The notes: a model not told the origin generated them from the letters alone. A stretch of 64,000 bases of DNA from an uncultured Desulfosarcina sp. (GCF_963668215.1 NZ_OY764190.1:5828001-5892000); one strand, 5' to 3'; shown: positions 18,538-27,546, numbered from the stretch's first letter. Made by a program: numbers and translations.

Positions 18538-19308
18538 ATGATACACCCGACAGCGATCGTGAGCCCCGACGCCGATATCGACGAGGACGTGGAAATCGGG
18601 GCCTATTCAATTATCGGCGAGGATGTGACCATCGGCAAGGGGACCTTTATCGGCCCCCATGTGGTCATCGATCCGCAGGTGGATATCGGTGCCGGATGCC
18701 GGATTTTTCAATTCGCGGCCATCGGCGCCATCCCCCAGGACCTGAAGTTCGGCGGAGAAAAAAGCCGTGTAAGAATTGGCCCGGACGTAACCATCAGGGA
18801 GTTCGTCACCATTCACCGCGGCACGGAACCCGGCGGTGGCCTTACAGAGGTGGGAGAGAAATCGTTTCTGATGGCATACACGCATGTTGCCCATGACTGC
18901 CGGGTCGGGAAAATGGTGGTACTGGCCAACAACACGACGCTGGCAGGCCATATCACCATCGGCAACCACGCCACCGTCGGTGGTCTTGTGGCGATCCATC
19001 AATTTGTCCGAATTGGCGATTATGCTTTCGTCGGCGGCAAATCCGCAGTGGTCAAGGATGTTCCGCCGTACGTCATTGCCGCCGGCGACCGTGCCGTATT
19101 GCACGGCCTCAACCGTGTCGGCCTGAAACGGCATGGTTTCTCGGACCAAGCCATGTCCGCGCTGAAAAAGACATATCGGATTCTGTTCCGCTACGGACTG
19201 ACCCTGAACGAAGCGATCGAACGCGTCCACGCCGAAGTGGAAATGGTTCCGGAAGTCGAACAGTTCATCGGGTTTATCAAAGCCTCCTCGAGAGGGGTGA
19301 CCCGATAG
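18538..19308 (+). CDS. lpxA: UDP-N-acetylglucosamine O-acyltransferase LpxA
   Basis: A 256-residue hexapeptide-repeat acyltransferase that starts lipid A synthesis by adding a 3-hydroxyacyl chain to UDP-GlcNAc. The repeats run through residues 1-190, with FQFAAIGAIPQDLKF and MAYTHVAHDCRVG, where His119 is the expected catalytic base; a helical C terminus follows. The ATG at 18538 has GGAG six bases before it; frames extended upstream would overlap fabZ by 50 bp without conserved sequence. Confidence 0.96.
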   Translation: MIHPTAIVSPDADIDEDVEIGAYSIIGEDVTIGKGTFIGPHVVIDPQVDIGAGCRIFQFAAIGAIPQDLKFGGEKSRVRIGPDVTIREFVTIHRGTEPGGGLTEVGEKSFLMAYTHVAHDCRVGKMVVLANNTTLAGHITIGNHATVGGLVAIHQFVRIGDYAFVGGKSAVVKDVPPYVIAAGDRAVLHGLNRVGLKRHGFSDQAMSALKKTYRILFRYGLTLNEAIERVHAEVEMVPEVEQFIGFIKASSRGVTR

Positions 19309-19339
19309 TTCCCTTTGGCCTTTGATTGGACAACCAACT

Positions 19340-20158
19340 GTGCCTGACCATTTTCCCCAAGCACGAATCGGCCTCATTGCCGGCAGCGGCCAATTTCCCC
19401 TGCTTTTTTCCAAAACTGCCGTGGAAAAGGGATATACCCTGTTCACAGCGGCATATGTCAACGAAGCCGACCCGGATTTGGCCCAATGGTCGGAAAAAAT
19501 TCAATGGCTTCATCTGGGCCAGGTCAAACGCCTTATCCGCTTTTTCAAACAAAACGAGGTCAGGCGGGCCGTCATGCTGGGCGCCATTCAAAAGACACGT
19601 CTGTTCACCGACGTGAAACCGGATATGAAGGCGATCGCCATCATCGCCGGGATGCGGCATACCCACGATGACGCCATTATGTGTGCGTTTGCGGACAGCC
19701 TCGAAAAAGAAGGCATCAAGGTGGAACCGTCCACTTTTCTCCTTCCTGAACTGCTGGCGCAAAAAGGTGTCTGGACGAAACGCAAACCGACCCGGTCGGA
19801 AAAAAAAGACATTGTCATGGGTTTTTCCATCGCCCGTGAAATCGGCCGGCTGGACATTGGCCAGAGCGTGGTCGTCGGTGGCGGCTCCACGTTGGCCGTG
19901 GAGGCCATTGACGGTACCGATGCCACCATCGAGCGCGGGGGTAAACTGGGAAACGGTGAAGCCGTATTGGTAAAAGTATGCAAACCCAATCAGGATTTTC
20001 GTTTCGACGTTCCCTCGGTAGGCATGAAAACCATTGAAACCATGATCCGAAACCGTGTTCGGGCATTGGCCATCGAAGCGCAAAAAACCGTCGTTTTCGA
20101 TCAACCGGAAATGATCCGCCTGGCCAATGAGAATGATATTGCCATTGTCTGTGAATAA
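19340..20158 (+). CDS. lpxI: UDP-2,3-diacylglucosamine pyrophosphatase LpxI
   Basis: A roughly 272-residue enzyme that cleaves UDP-2,3-diacylglucosamine to lipid X, replacing LpxH in many alpha- and deltaproteobacteria. The family (DUF1009) is recognised by GLIAGSGQFPLLFSKTA, MLGAIQKTRLF, AREIGRLDIGQSVVV and VEAIDGTDATIERG. The start is uncertain: GTG at 19340 puts the conserved region about eight residues in, TTG at 19322 is the other option, and neither has a good ribosome-binding site. The position right after lpxA supports the role. Confidence 0.92.
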   Translation: MPDHFPQARIGLIAGSGQFPLLFSKTAVEKGYTLFTAAYVNEADPDLAQWSEKIQWLHLGQVKRLIRFFKQNEVRRAVMLGAIQKTRLFTDVKPDMKAIAIIAGMRHTHDDAIMCAFADSLEKEGIKVEPSTFLLPELLAQKGVWTKRKPTRSEKKDIVMGFSIAREIGRLDIGQSVVVGGGSTLAVEAIDGTDATIERGGKLGNGEAVLVKVCKPNQDFRFDVPSVGMKTIETMIRNRVRALAIEAQKTVVFDQPEMIRLANENDIAIVCE

Positions 20159-20200
20159 ACACCAAAAATAGCGAATCCAATTGTATCGTAGGGGCTGTCA

Positions 20201-21157
20201 ATGAAACAACTGCGAGTCGGCGTTGTCGGCGTGGGATATCTGGGAAAGTTTCACGCACAAAAATATCATTCCATGCCGGATGTGGATCTGGTGGGCGTGG
20301 TGGATACAGATCCCGTTCAAGGGGAAAAAGTTGCCGAAGAGAACACCACTACCTATTACCGAGACCACCAATCCCTTTATGGGAAAGTCGATGCCATCAG
20401 CGTTGCGGCACCGACGCCGGCGCATTTCTCCATCGCCAGGGATTTTTTGAAACAGAATGTCGATGTTCTGATCGAAAAACCAATGACCAGCCGCATCGAA
20501 GACGCGGATGAATTGCTTCGGATCGCCGAAGCCAATGGATCGATTATTCAGGTAGGGCACCTGGAGCGCTTCAACCCCGCGGTGGTCGCGCTGCGAGGCC
20601 AAATTGACCAGCCGCGCTTTATTGAATCCCATCGGCTCAGCATTTATCAAGGGCGTTGCATCGACGTCAGCGTGGTTTTGGATCTGATGATCCATGATAT
20701 CGACTTGATTCTGAATTTAGTGGGTTCGACGATCAAAAGCGTTCATGCTGCCGGCATCGAAGTTGTATCCGAAAACATCGATATTGCCAATGCCCGCCTG
20801 GAGTTTGACAATGGCGCCGTGGCCAATGTTACGGCCAGCCGAATATCTGCAAAAAACGAGCGAAAACTGAGGCTTTTTCAGAAAGACGCCTACATCTCCA
20901 TCGATTTCGCCGAACACAAAATCACCCTTGTCCGTCCGGAACCGAATCACGGCGATGACATCATCCCGGGCATGAAAATCAAGGAAATGAAATTCGACAA
21001 GGGCGACGCGTTGGACGATGAGTTGAAATCATTCGTTCACTCCGTTAAACATCGCCAGCAACCCCTGGTAACGGGCCAGATGGGCCGTGATGCACTGAAG
21101 ACCGCCCTGTCTATCATGGCCCAGATTAAAAAAACCAGTCAGCATCTTGTAAATTGA
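20201..21157 (+). CDS. Gfo/Idh/MocA-family NAD(P)-dependent oxidoreductase in the lipid A operon
   Basis: A 318-residue sugar dehydrogenase-like protein. The Rossmann motif VGVVGVGYLGKFHAQKY opens the sequence, and the family's EKPMT motif (VLIEKPMTSRIEDADELL) and a catalytic-type DLMIHDIDLIL segment follow. AGGGG precedes the ATG. It lies between lpxI and lpxB, an arrangement seen in other deltaproteobacteria. Relatives include GnnA, which oxidises UDP-GlcNAc for 3-amino lipid A, but no GnnB-type aminotransferase is seen in this window. Oxidation of a UDP-sugar lipid A precursor is a plausible but unproven role. Confidence 0.85.
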   Translation: MKQLRVGVVGVGYLGKFHAQKYHSMPDVDLVGVVDTDPVQGEKVAEENTTTYYRDHQSLYGKVDAISVAAPTPAHFSIARDFLKQNVDVLIEKPMTSRIEDADELLRIAEANGSIIQVGHLERFNPAVVALRGQIDQPRFIESHRLSIYQGRCIDVSVVLDLMIHDIDLILNLVGSTIKSVHAAGIEVVSENIDIANARLEFDNGAVANVTASRISAKNERKLRLFQKDAYISIDFAEHKITLVRPEPNHGDDIIPGMKIKEMKFDKGDALDDELKSFVHSVKHRQQPLVTGQMGRDALKTALSIMAQIKKTSQHLVN

Positions 21158-21175
21158 CAACAACCAACTGATCGA

Positions 21176-22327
21176 ATGCCCCCAAAACGGTTCATGATCA
21201 TTGCCGGGGAAGCGTCCGGCGACATGCACGGCGCAAGGCTGGTCCGGGCCATCAAGAAACGCGCCCCGGATGCCTTCGTTTTTGGCGTGGGAGCCAATGC
21301 CATGCAAAGCGAGGGAGCCCGGATCATCGTCGATTCCAGGCAGCTGTCCGTAGTGGGCCTTACGGAAGTCATCTCAAAATTGCCGACGATTTATCGCGCC
21401 ATGGGCTCGGTAAAAAAGGCGATGCAACGCCTCAAGCCGGATCTGTTGATCCCCATCGATTTCCCCGATTTCAATTTTCGCGTCGCGGCAGTGGCAAAAA
21501 AACTGAAAATTCCGGTTCTTTACTACATCAGCCCCCAAATCTGGGCCTGGCGACAAAACAGGGTAAAAAAAATAAAACGCCTGGTCGATCACATGGCAGT
21601 CATCCTGCCCTTCGAGGCCTCCTTTTACCGCAACCATGGGGTACCGGTGACCTTTGTGGGGCATCCACTGCTGGACAGGATCCATCCACCAATCAGCCAC
21701 GCGTCCAATCGATCCGATTCGGAAAAACCGGTTATCGGTCTGCTTCCCGGATCGAGGGAAAAAGAGGTTGCAACGCTGTTGCCGGTCATGCTCCAGGCAG
21801 CCCAACGAATCAATCGCAGCCTGCCGGCTGCAAAATTTCTGGTTTCCTGTTCGTCATCCATCGAAGAAGACCTGCTGGAAGACATTTTACGGCAATACAC
21901 AGGCGCCCTTGATGTGTCTATCGTAAAAGGGCCTGTTGAACCAATATTTAAAAAAAGCGATATCCTGGTATGCGCCTCGGGCACAGTTACTTTGGAAGCC
22001 GCGCTCCACGGCACGCCGACGATTATCGTCTACAAGGTATCCCCCTTGAGCTATTGGCTGGGAAAACGACTGATCAAGGTCGACTATATTGGAATCGCCA
22101 ACCTGATCGCGAAAAAGCAGTTGATGCCCGAGTTGATTCAGGAGGACGCTTCGCCGAAAACCATTGCCGAAACAGTGATCCGGATGGTGTCCGAACCGAA
22201 AAAATTGAGACAACTTGAAAAAAAGCTGCTGGGCGTGCGGGATCTTCTCGGTGGGGCCGGAGCATCTGGCCGTGTTGCCAACATCGCTTTCGATCTTATC
22301 GAACGCTCATCAATCAAGCTTTCTTAA
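21176..22327 (+). CDS. lpxB: lipid-A-disaccharide synthase LpxB
   Basis: A 383-residue GT19 enzyme on the inner face of the cytoplasmic membrane that joins UDP-2,3-diacylglucosamine and lipid X into the lipid A disaccharide. IIAGEASGDMHGARLV starts the protein; PDLLIPIDFPDFN, YYISPQIWAWRQNR, FVGHPLLD, GLLPGSREKEV and ASGTVTLEAALHGTPTIIVYK are all family motifs. It is the last gene of the operon, followed 58 bp later by an intrinsic terminator. Confidence 0.96.
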   Translation: MPPKRFMIIAGEASGDMHGARLVRAIKKRAPDAFVFGVGANAMQSEGARIIVDSRQLSVVGLTEVISKLPTIYRAMGSVKKAMQRLKPDLLIPIDFPDFNFRVAAVAKKLKIPVLYYISPQIWAWRQNRVKKIKRLVDHMAVILPFEASFYRNHGVPVTFVGHPLLDRIHPPISHASNRSDSEKPVIGLLPGSREKEVATLLPVMLQAAQRINRSLPAAKFLVSCSSSIEEDLLEDILRQYTGALDVSIVKGPVEPIFKKSDILVCASGTVTLEAALHGTPTIIVYKVSPLSYWLGKRLIKVDYIGIANLIAKKQLMPELIQEDASPKTIAETVIRMVSEPKKLRQLEKKLLGVRDLLGGAGASGRVANIAFDLIERSSIKLS

Positions 22328-22385
22328 AGCTCTTTCTGTAGCCGAAACACAAAGGTTCTCCAAATCAAACCGTGCCGTAAAGCAA

Positions 22386-22430
22386 ACACCCCCTGACGAT
22401 GATTCATCAGGGGGTGTGCTTGTTCTTTTT
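22386..22430 (+). terminator. intrinsic terminator of the lysS-lpxB operon
   Basis: ACACCCCCTGA (22386-22396) pairs exactly with TCAGGGGGTGT (22407-22417) and is followed by GCTTGTTCTTTTT. It lies between convergent genes, so it may also end the minus-strand transcript, though the T run on that side is weak. Confidence 0.85.
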
Positions 22431-22469
22431 AGCTTATCGCTTCAATCCATATTCGACTCGATGTAGAAT

Positions 22470-24356
22470 TTATTTTCCAACTTTATGGAAAGCGGCTGCA
22501 AACAGCGCCCCGGTTCCCAGCAAGATCATGGTCATCCAAGCAGCAGCCGCAGAAACCGTGCCGGAAAGGCCCGTTGCGGTGCCGATGAAACAGCCGCCGC
22601 CACCGGAGGAGGAAGCGTCGCTGGTGGTGGCGGATATGGCCGCGCTGTCGGATTCGGTGCTATAGGAAATGCCCGAGGGATCCACGATCACGCCGTTGAC
22701 CACCCCGTCCTCATCGCCTTCGCCGCCGTCCTCCAGGACGATGGTGACCGATTTTCGGTTGGCCGCGAACACGGCATTGGAATAGACCTGCCAGCCGTTT
22801 TCCTCGGTGTACTTGTACAGCTGGGCATCGGCGGGCACGCGGGTGTTAAAGGAGATCTTCACCGCGGCCGTGGTCACGCCGTCGGCCAGGTACAGGCGGA
22901 AACCGATCAGGCCGAAACCCAGCTGCACCGATTGATCGGTGATCGTATCGGAAGCGATGGATTCCACCGACACCAGGGTGATCCCCTCGGAGATCGGCTC
23001 CACACCCACCAGGGTCTGCCCTTCCACCGTGGCAAAACTCATGATGTCGCCTTCCAGACTGTCGGCCACGCCGTCTTCGTTGACGTCCACGGCGTCACCC
23101 ACTTCCTGGCTGTCGGGGATTCCGTCGAGGTTCGCATCGCCGGCTGTCTCTGCGGCGATGGTAATGAAGCTGCCGGTCTCGGACCACTCGGAGACGCCGT
23201 TGTCCGTGTCGATGAAGCGGACCCGCCAGTAGTAGGCCGTATCGACGTCCAGCACCATCTTGCCGACTTCGTAGGCGGTCAGCTGAACCTTGCTGGTCTT
23301 GTCCATAATCAGGGTGTCAAAATCGCTGTCCGTGCCGATCTGCCACTGGGACTTGAAGTGGTCGTCGTTGTCGGCATCGAAGTAGGCCGCGGTGACCAGC
23401 ACCGGCGTCAGCGAAACCGTATCGGCTGAAGAAACCTCTTCGATGGTCGGCGCATCGGGGGCGGTGTTGCCCGGCACAGTGGTCGGATCGGAGTCGGCGG
23501 TGTACTCGTCGATGTTGGACACGCCGTCGCCGTCGGCATCCAGGTCGGCGTCGTCGGTCAGCGGATTCAGGCCGTAGGTCTCTTCCCAGGTGTCGCTCAT
23601 GCCGTCGTTGTCGTCGTCGATATCGGCGTTGTCGCCGATGCCGTCGCCGTCATTGTCGGCCCATTCGCTGGCATCCTCGGGGAAAAGGTCCAGCACGTCG
23701 GGCACGTTGTCGCCGTCCACGTCGGTGCTGGAGGATTTGAGCACGCTGACCGTAACGGTATCCGTATCGCTCTCGCCTTCATCGTCGGTCACGGTCAGGC
23801 TGAAGGTCAGGGTCTCTCCGGTAAGGTCGACGACCGGGGCGGCAAACGAGGCCGAAGCCGTGGCGGCATTGCTCAGCACAACCGAAGTTCCGCCGGTCTG
23901 CGCCCACAGGTAGCTCGCGATGCTGCCGTCGGCGTCGCTGGAACCCGAGCCGTCCAGGGTCACCGCCGCTTCTTCGTAAACGCTCTGGCTGGACCCGGCT
24001 TCGGCTACCGGTGCCTGGTTGACCGTGGCAGCGGCCGGCGTGTAGCTCACCTCTTCGGAATCGGCGCTTTCCAGATCGCCGTCATAGGCCCGAACCACAA
24101 AATAGTAGTTCGTGCCCTCGGTCAGGCCGATCAGGGTGCAGGTGGTCTCGCTGGCCTCATCGCTTTCCCAGATGGGACTGTCGTAATTATAGCTGGCGCC
24201 GCTTTCGCGTGCGAAGACCCGGTAGCCTTCCGGCTCCGGATCGTTGGCGTCCCATTGCAGGGTCACGTTGGCTCCCAGCGCCAGCGTCGCGCTGAAAAGT
24301 ACGGTCGCCATGGAACGGATCAGGATCGTGAAGGAGGATCGTAAGGTTGCTTTCAT
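22470..24356 (-). CDS. exported CFI-box-CTERM protein with fibronectin-III, PKD and calcium-binding repeats
   Basis: A 628-residue surface or secreted protein. A signal peptide (to about residue 29, ending ALGA) is followed by a fibronectin III-like domain (VTLQWDANDPEPEGYRVF), a PKD-like domain (APVAEAGSSQSV), thrombospondin type 3/dockerin-like Asp repeats (DVDGDNVPDVLD, DNDGDGIGDNADIDDDNDGM, DADGDGVSNIDEY), a second fibronectin-like region and a beta-rich region. The C terminus has the CFI-box sorting signal (GGGGCFIGTATG, then a hydrophobic segment and HKVGK). GGGAG precedes the ATG at 24356. Its leader carries a cyclic-di-GMP riboswitch and a sigma-54 promoter, so adhesion or biofilm roles are likely. 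Confidence 0.87.
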   Translation of the reverse strand: MKATLRSSFTILIRSMATVLFSATLALGANVTLQWDANDPEPEGYRVFARESGASYNYDSPIWESDEASETTCTLIGLTEGTNYYFVVRAYDGDLESADSEEVSYTPAAATVNQAPVAEAGSSQSVYEEAAVTLDGSGSSDADGSIASYLWAQTGGTSVVLSNAATASASFAAPVVDLTGETLTFSLTVTDDEGESDTDTVTVSVLKSSSTDVDGDNVPDVLDLFPEDASEWADNDGDGIGDNADIDDDNDGMSDTWEETYGLNPLTDDADLDADGDGVSNIDEYTADSDPTTVPGNTAPDAPTIEEVSSADTVSLTPVLVTAAYFDADNDDHFKSQWQIGTDSDFDTLIMDKTSKVQLTAYEVGKMVLDVDTAYYWRVRFIDTDNGVSEWSETGSFITIAAETAGDANLDGIPDSQEVGDAVDVNEDGVADSLEGDIMSFATVEGQTLVGVEPISEGITLVSVESIASDTITDQSVQLGFGLIGFRLYLADGVTTAAVKISFNTRVPADAQLYKYTEENGWQVYSNAVFAANRKSVTIVLEDGGEGDEDGVVNGVIVDPSGISYSTESDSAAISATTSDASSSGGGGCFIGTATGLSGTVSAAAAWMTMILLGTGALFAAAFHKVGK

Positions 24357-24412
24357 GTTGCATCTCCCGTTTATTTTCCGTGCGACCATCAGCTTTTTCG
24401 GAAGATGCTGTG

Positions 24413-24499
24413 TTCGCTCGGCAGCCCTGCCGCCTTTCCCTGGTTCCAGGGGGTGAGGCCGTTGGCTTTGCGTCGCACCCTTTCGGGTGGTTTGCCTTT
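24413..24499 (-). ncRNA. cyclic-di-GMP-I (GEMM-I) riboswitch
   Basis: Read on the minus strand, GGCAAACCACCCGAAAGGGT forms the P2 arm with its GAAA tetraloop, followed by GCGACGCAAAGCCAACGGCC, the most conserved core. P3 is CCCCCTGGAACCAGGG, and the 3' element GGCGGCAGGGCTGCCGAG matches the Vc2 GGUAGCGGGGUUACCGA segment. The base just before CAAACC chain (Vc2 position 20) is G, as expected for c-di-GMP rather than cGAMP sensing. It ends about 55 nt before the start codon; no terminator hairpin is seen in between, so control may be at translation or RNA folding. Confidence 0.93.
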
Positions 24500-24534
24500 G
24501 TCAAGCTATGTCAAAAAGCGTCGCCTTATTATAA

Positions 24535-24550
24535 AGCAGGACCCGTGCCA
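24535..24550 (-). promoter_or_regulatory. sigma-54 promoter for the riboswitch-controlled gene
   Basis: On the minus strand the sequence TGGCACGGGTCCTGCT matches the -24/-12 consensus TGGCACG-N4-TTGCW at every position except one T, with GG and GC exactly 10 bases apart. A start near 24524 would place the riboswitch about 25 nt into the transcript. The rest of 24551-24765, up to the pilS stop, shows no gene. Confidence 0.75.
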
Positions 24551-24765
24551 CATTTTTTCAAGGACCTTCCAAGCACCGCCGCCGATTCATTGCGACAGGT
24601 ATCCCACTGTTTTCCTATAGGATTTTCAAATTGACCGCTGGGATTTGTTCCATGCAAATGTCCCTGCCCAATGGGCCGGTAGCCTTCCCTGTTAAACGTG
24701 TTCAAAAATACACAAATCGCTGCCAACAGACTGTGCAGTAATGTGAACGGAAGGATTGAAACGGT

Positions 24766-26094
24766 TTATTCGGTAGAGGCGTTTGGGGTGGGGTCGGTTG
24801 GCTTGAAATAAAGGGTAAAAACGGTTCCCTTACCGGGTGTACTCTGCACGTCCAGTCGATATCCATAGGTTTCCAGAATTCGGTACACAATCGAAAGTCC
24901 GAGTCCGGTTCCGTCAGGTTTCGTGGTGAAAAATGGATTGAAGATGGTCTTTAGGGTATTATCGTCCATGCCGCAACCACTGTCGGCAATTTCAACCGTG
25001 ATCCATTTATTTCTTAGTACCTTCACGGAAATAGTCAAGGTACCCTCGCCATCGATGGACTCGGCGCCGTTCAGCAATAGGTTCCATACGACCTGTCGTA
25101 GCTGCAAAGGGTCAATTTCGATGTAGGCGTCGTCAAGGGCCGTTAGCGTGACCTTGACTCGCTGATCGATGGAACCGTCTTTTTCGAACAAGGTAACAAT
25201 TTCCGATAGTGCCGCATTCAGATTGACCGTTTCCGTCCTTCCCGCAGAAGGCCTTGCGAATGTGAGAAAATTGTTGACCAGACTGCTCAACCGGTCGGTT
25301 TCGCGAAGAACGATATGCATCAGGCGCATATTGTCCGCATCCTGCGCCAATTCCCCCTTCAGAATCTGGATGGCGCCGGATAACGAGGCCAGGGGGTTTT
25401 TAATCTCATGGGCCAGACCGGCGGCCATCTCACCAATCTGGGCCAGATTCTTGACCCTGTCGAGATGGGCTTCCATGGCCACCAGTTCCGCTTTCGACTT
25501 GCGCTCCTGATCGGACAGGTAACCACTTAGAAATGCAACGGAAAAACACGCTACGGCCATGATGGCACTTTTCTGGAACACCTGCACACCGGTAAGAGTT
25601 GCCCCACGCAAGAACCCTCCGTACCCGAATGGGTCGATATACCCGTACAGTTCGAGAACAAGGAGTATGGCAAACTGAAGACTGCAGAACAGGGCAACCA
25701 TGAGGGTGCCCTGTTTAAAGACAAACACACTGGAATAGATGACGATCAATAGATACAGAAATGAGAATACGCTGGAATAGCCCCCCGTTATGAAAACGAC
25801 GAGAGAAATACAAATGGTGTCGATACAGATTTGAAAATTGACAAAAAGGACATGGTGCTTCTTTACGATTGGTGCGATCAGGCCGTAAAAAGCAGACAGC
25901 AGAACAATCGTTCCGCCAAGACCATAGAGCAATAAAATTGGAATTTCTAATCGATAATTCCGGTAGACAACTTGAACGGCGATGGTCGATCCCAGCAACA
26001 GCAAAGCGAATAAAAACCGCAGCGACATCAGCCAGTTGAGTTTTCGGCTGAATGTCTCTTGATCGTGCTGGAATTTGGGCGGCAGTTCAATCAA
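24766..26094 (-). CDS. pilS: PilS-like membrane sensor histidine kinase
   Basis: A 442-residue kinase. About six membrane segments fill residues 25-200, then a HisKA domain with the phosphoacceptor in GEMAAGLAHEIKNPLASLSG, and an HATPase domain with VVWNLLLNGAES (N box), IADSGCGMD (G1) and GTGLGLSIVYRI (G2). No PAS domain is obvious. PilS phosphorylates the sigma-54 activator PilR, but no pilR is found here. The start is a TTG at 26094 without a clear ribosome-binding site; an ATG 66 bp downstream is possible. It follows pilC after 148 bp. Confidence 0.85.
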   Translation of the reverse strand: MIELPPKFQHDQETFSRKLNWLMSLRFLFALLLLGSTIAVQVVYRNYRLEIPILLLYGLGGTIVLLSAFYGLIAPIVKKHHVLFVNFQICIDTICISLVVFITGGYSSVFSFLYLLIVIYSSVFVFKQGTLMVALFCSLQFAILLVLELYGYIDPFGYGGFLRGATLTGVQVFQKSAIMAVACFSVAFLSGYLSDQERKSKAELVAMEAHLDRVKNLAQIGEMAAGLAHEIKNPLASLSGAIQILKGELAQDADNMRLMHIVLRETDRLSSLVNNFLTFARPSAGRTETVNLNAALSEIVTLFEKDGSIDQRVKVTLTALDDAYIEIDPLQLRQVVWNLLLNGAESIDGEGTLTISVKVLRNKWITVEIADSGCGMDDNTLKTIFNPFFTTKPDGTGLGLSIVYRILETYGYRLDVQSTPGKGTVFTLYFKPTDPTPNASTE

Positions 26095-26242
26095 ATCGGG
26101 CAGCCGGTTTGTTACGGGTGACGCCTTTTATGAAGGGCGGATTGTTCTTCGGTCGGTCAATGCATGGCCGGGCACCCGTAAACCGATCGATGTTCTCAAA
26201 CGATCCGCAAAAGGCCCCTCACGTACTGTCGAGTCGTCATTT

Positions 26243-27448
26243 TTACAGATTGCCTGCCATTTTAAACACGGGCAGGTACATGGAAATGACCAGACCGCCA
26301 ATGACAACACCTAAAAAAACAAGCATGAACGGTTCGATCAGCGCTGTCATGTTTTCGACCGCTTGATCCACTTCCTCCTCGTAAAAATCGGCAATTTTCT
26401 GGAGCATGGCATCCAGGGCCCCAGTCGATTCGCCCACGGAGATCATCTGGCACACCATTGCCGGAAAAACACCGGTCTCACCCAGTGGATCAGCCATGGT
26501 GCGGCCTTCGGCAATCCCACTCCTCACGGTATAGATGGCCTGTTCAATGGTTTTATTGCCCGCTGTCTTGGCGACGATATCCAGGGCTTCCAAAATGGCG
26601 ACGCCGCTGGAAAGCATGGTTCCCATGGTCCGGGTGAACTTGGCGACCGCCACTTTGCGAAGCAAAAGGCCGAATACCGGCAATTTCAGCATGGTGGCAT
26701 CGACCATTTTCCGTCCGCGATCGGTCCGGTAGTACTTTCTGAACGCCCAGATAAAAAGAACCACTCCAATAATGATCCAGTGAATCTTCGTTTTCACGAA
26801 GTCGCTCATGCCAATTACAATGAGTGTAGGTCCGGGTAGCGTCCCGCCCATATCGGCAAACATTTCCTGGAATACGGGAATGACAAAGACCAGAATGACG
26901 GCAACCACCAAAACAGCAATAATCAAGGTGACGATCGGGTAGGTCATCGCACCTTTGACCTGGCCTTTCAGTTTGGCGGCCTTTTCCATGTAAGCCGACA
27001 GCCGCCGCAGGATGGTGTCCAGGATACCGCCGGCTTCACCGGCGGCAACCATGTTCACGAACAAGTCGTCGAATTGTCTGGGATACTTTTTCAGGGAATC
27101 GGCCAACGTGGAACCACTTTCCACCTGTTCCTTGATGGATTTCAACATCTTCTTGAAAGTGGCGTTTTCCTGCTGGGCATGCAGAATGTCCATACACTGA
27201 ATAATGGGAAGCCCCGCATCGATCATGGTCGAAAACTGCCGGCAAAACAGGATAACGTCCTTTTGGGTTACCTTGGGCTGAAGAAAAGAGACGTTCTCAA
27301 AAAGATCTTTGGGTTTTTTCTTTATTTTAGAAGGCGTTATCCGAAGTCTGCTGAGATTGGAGCGAACCACGTCCTCACTGGCTGCTTCCATCTCGCCTTT
27401 CTGAACGACATTGTTCCTGTTCTTTCCTTCCCACAGGTAAATCGGCAT
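26243..27448 (-). CDS. pilC: type IV pilus / type II secretion inner-membrane platform protein PilC
   Basis: A 401-residue polytopic protein that anchors pilus assembly. Two T2SSF domains each have a cytosolic helical part: FCRQFSTMIDAGLPIIQCMDI and FTRTMGTMLSSGVAILEALDI are paired repeats. Membrane segments lie near residues 170-195, 220-240 and 375-398. The ATG at 27448 has AGGGGG upstream and starts at the conserved PIYLWEG; a start 96 bp upstream adds unrelated sequence. No pilB, pilT or pilin gene lies beside it in this window. Confidence 0.92.
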   Translation of the reverse strand: MPIYLWEGKNRNNVVQKGEMEAASEDVVRSNLSRLRITPSKIKKKPKDLFENVSFLQPKVTQKDVILFCRQFSTMIDAGLPIIQCMDILHAQQENATFKKMLKSIKEQVESGSTLADSLKKYPRQFDDLFVNMVAAGEAGGILDTILRRLSAYMEKAAKLKGQVKGAMTYPIVTLIIAVLVVAVILVFVIPVFQEMFADMGGTLPGPTLIVIGMSDFVKTKIHWIIIGVVLFIWAFRKYYRTDRGRKMVDATMLKLPVFGLLLRKVAVAKFTRTMGTMLSSGVAILEALDIVAKTAGNKTIEQAIYTVRSGIAEGRTMADPLGETGVFPAMVCQMISVGESTGALDAMLQKIADFYEEEVDQAVENMTALIEPFMLVFLGVVIGGLVISMYLPVFKMAGNL

Positions 27449-27522
27449 AACATCCCCCTGTATCCTAAAATGAGTCGTTGCCGCTATTTGTTGCTTTGTC
27501 GACCGTCCTGGCCATTGAATCG

Positions 27523-27546
27523 CCATGCCGTCTTTGGCCGGCATGG
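27523..27546. other. hairpin in the pilC leader
   Basis: CCATGCCG (27523-27530) and CGGCATGG (27539-27546) are exact complements about 75 bp upstream of pilC. It may be a transcript-end or leader structure. The divergent gap 27449-27899 otherwise holds only the small reading frame at 27787. Confidence 0.35.

Noticed and set aside
24528..24533. TATAAT on the minus strand near the riboswitch
   Set aside because: It looks like a -10 box but has no -35 at a proper distance, and a better sigma-54 site overlaps the area.
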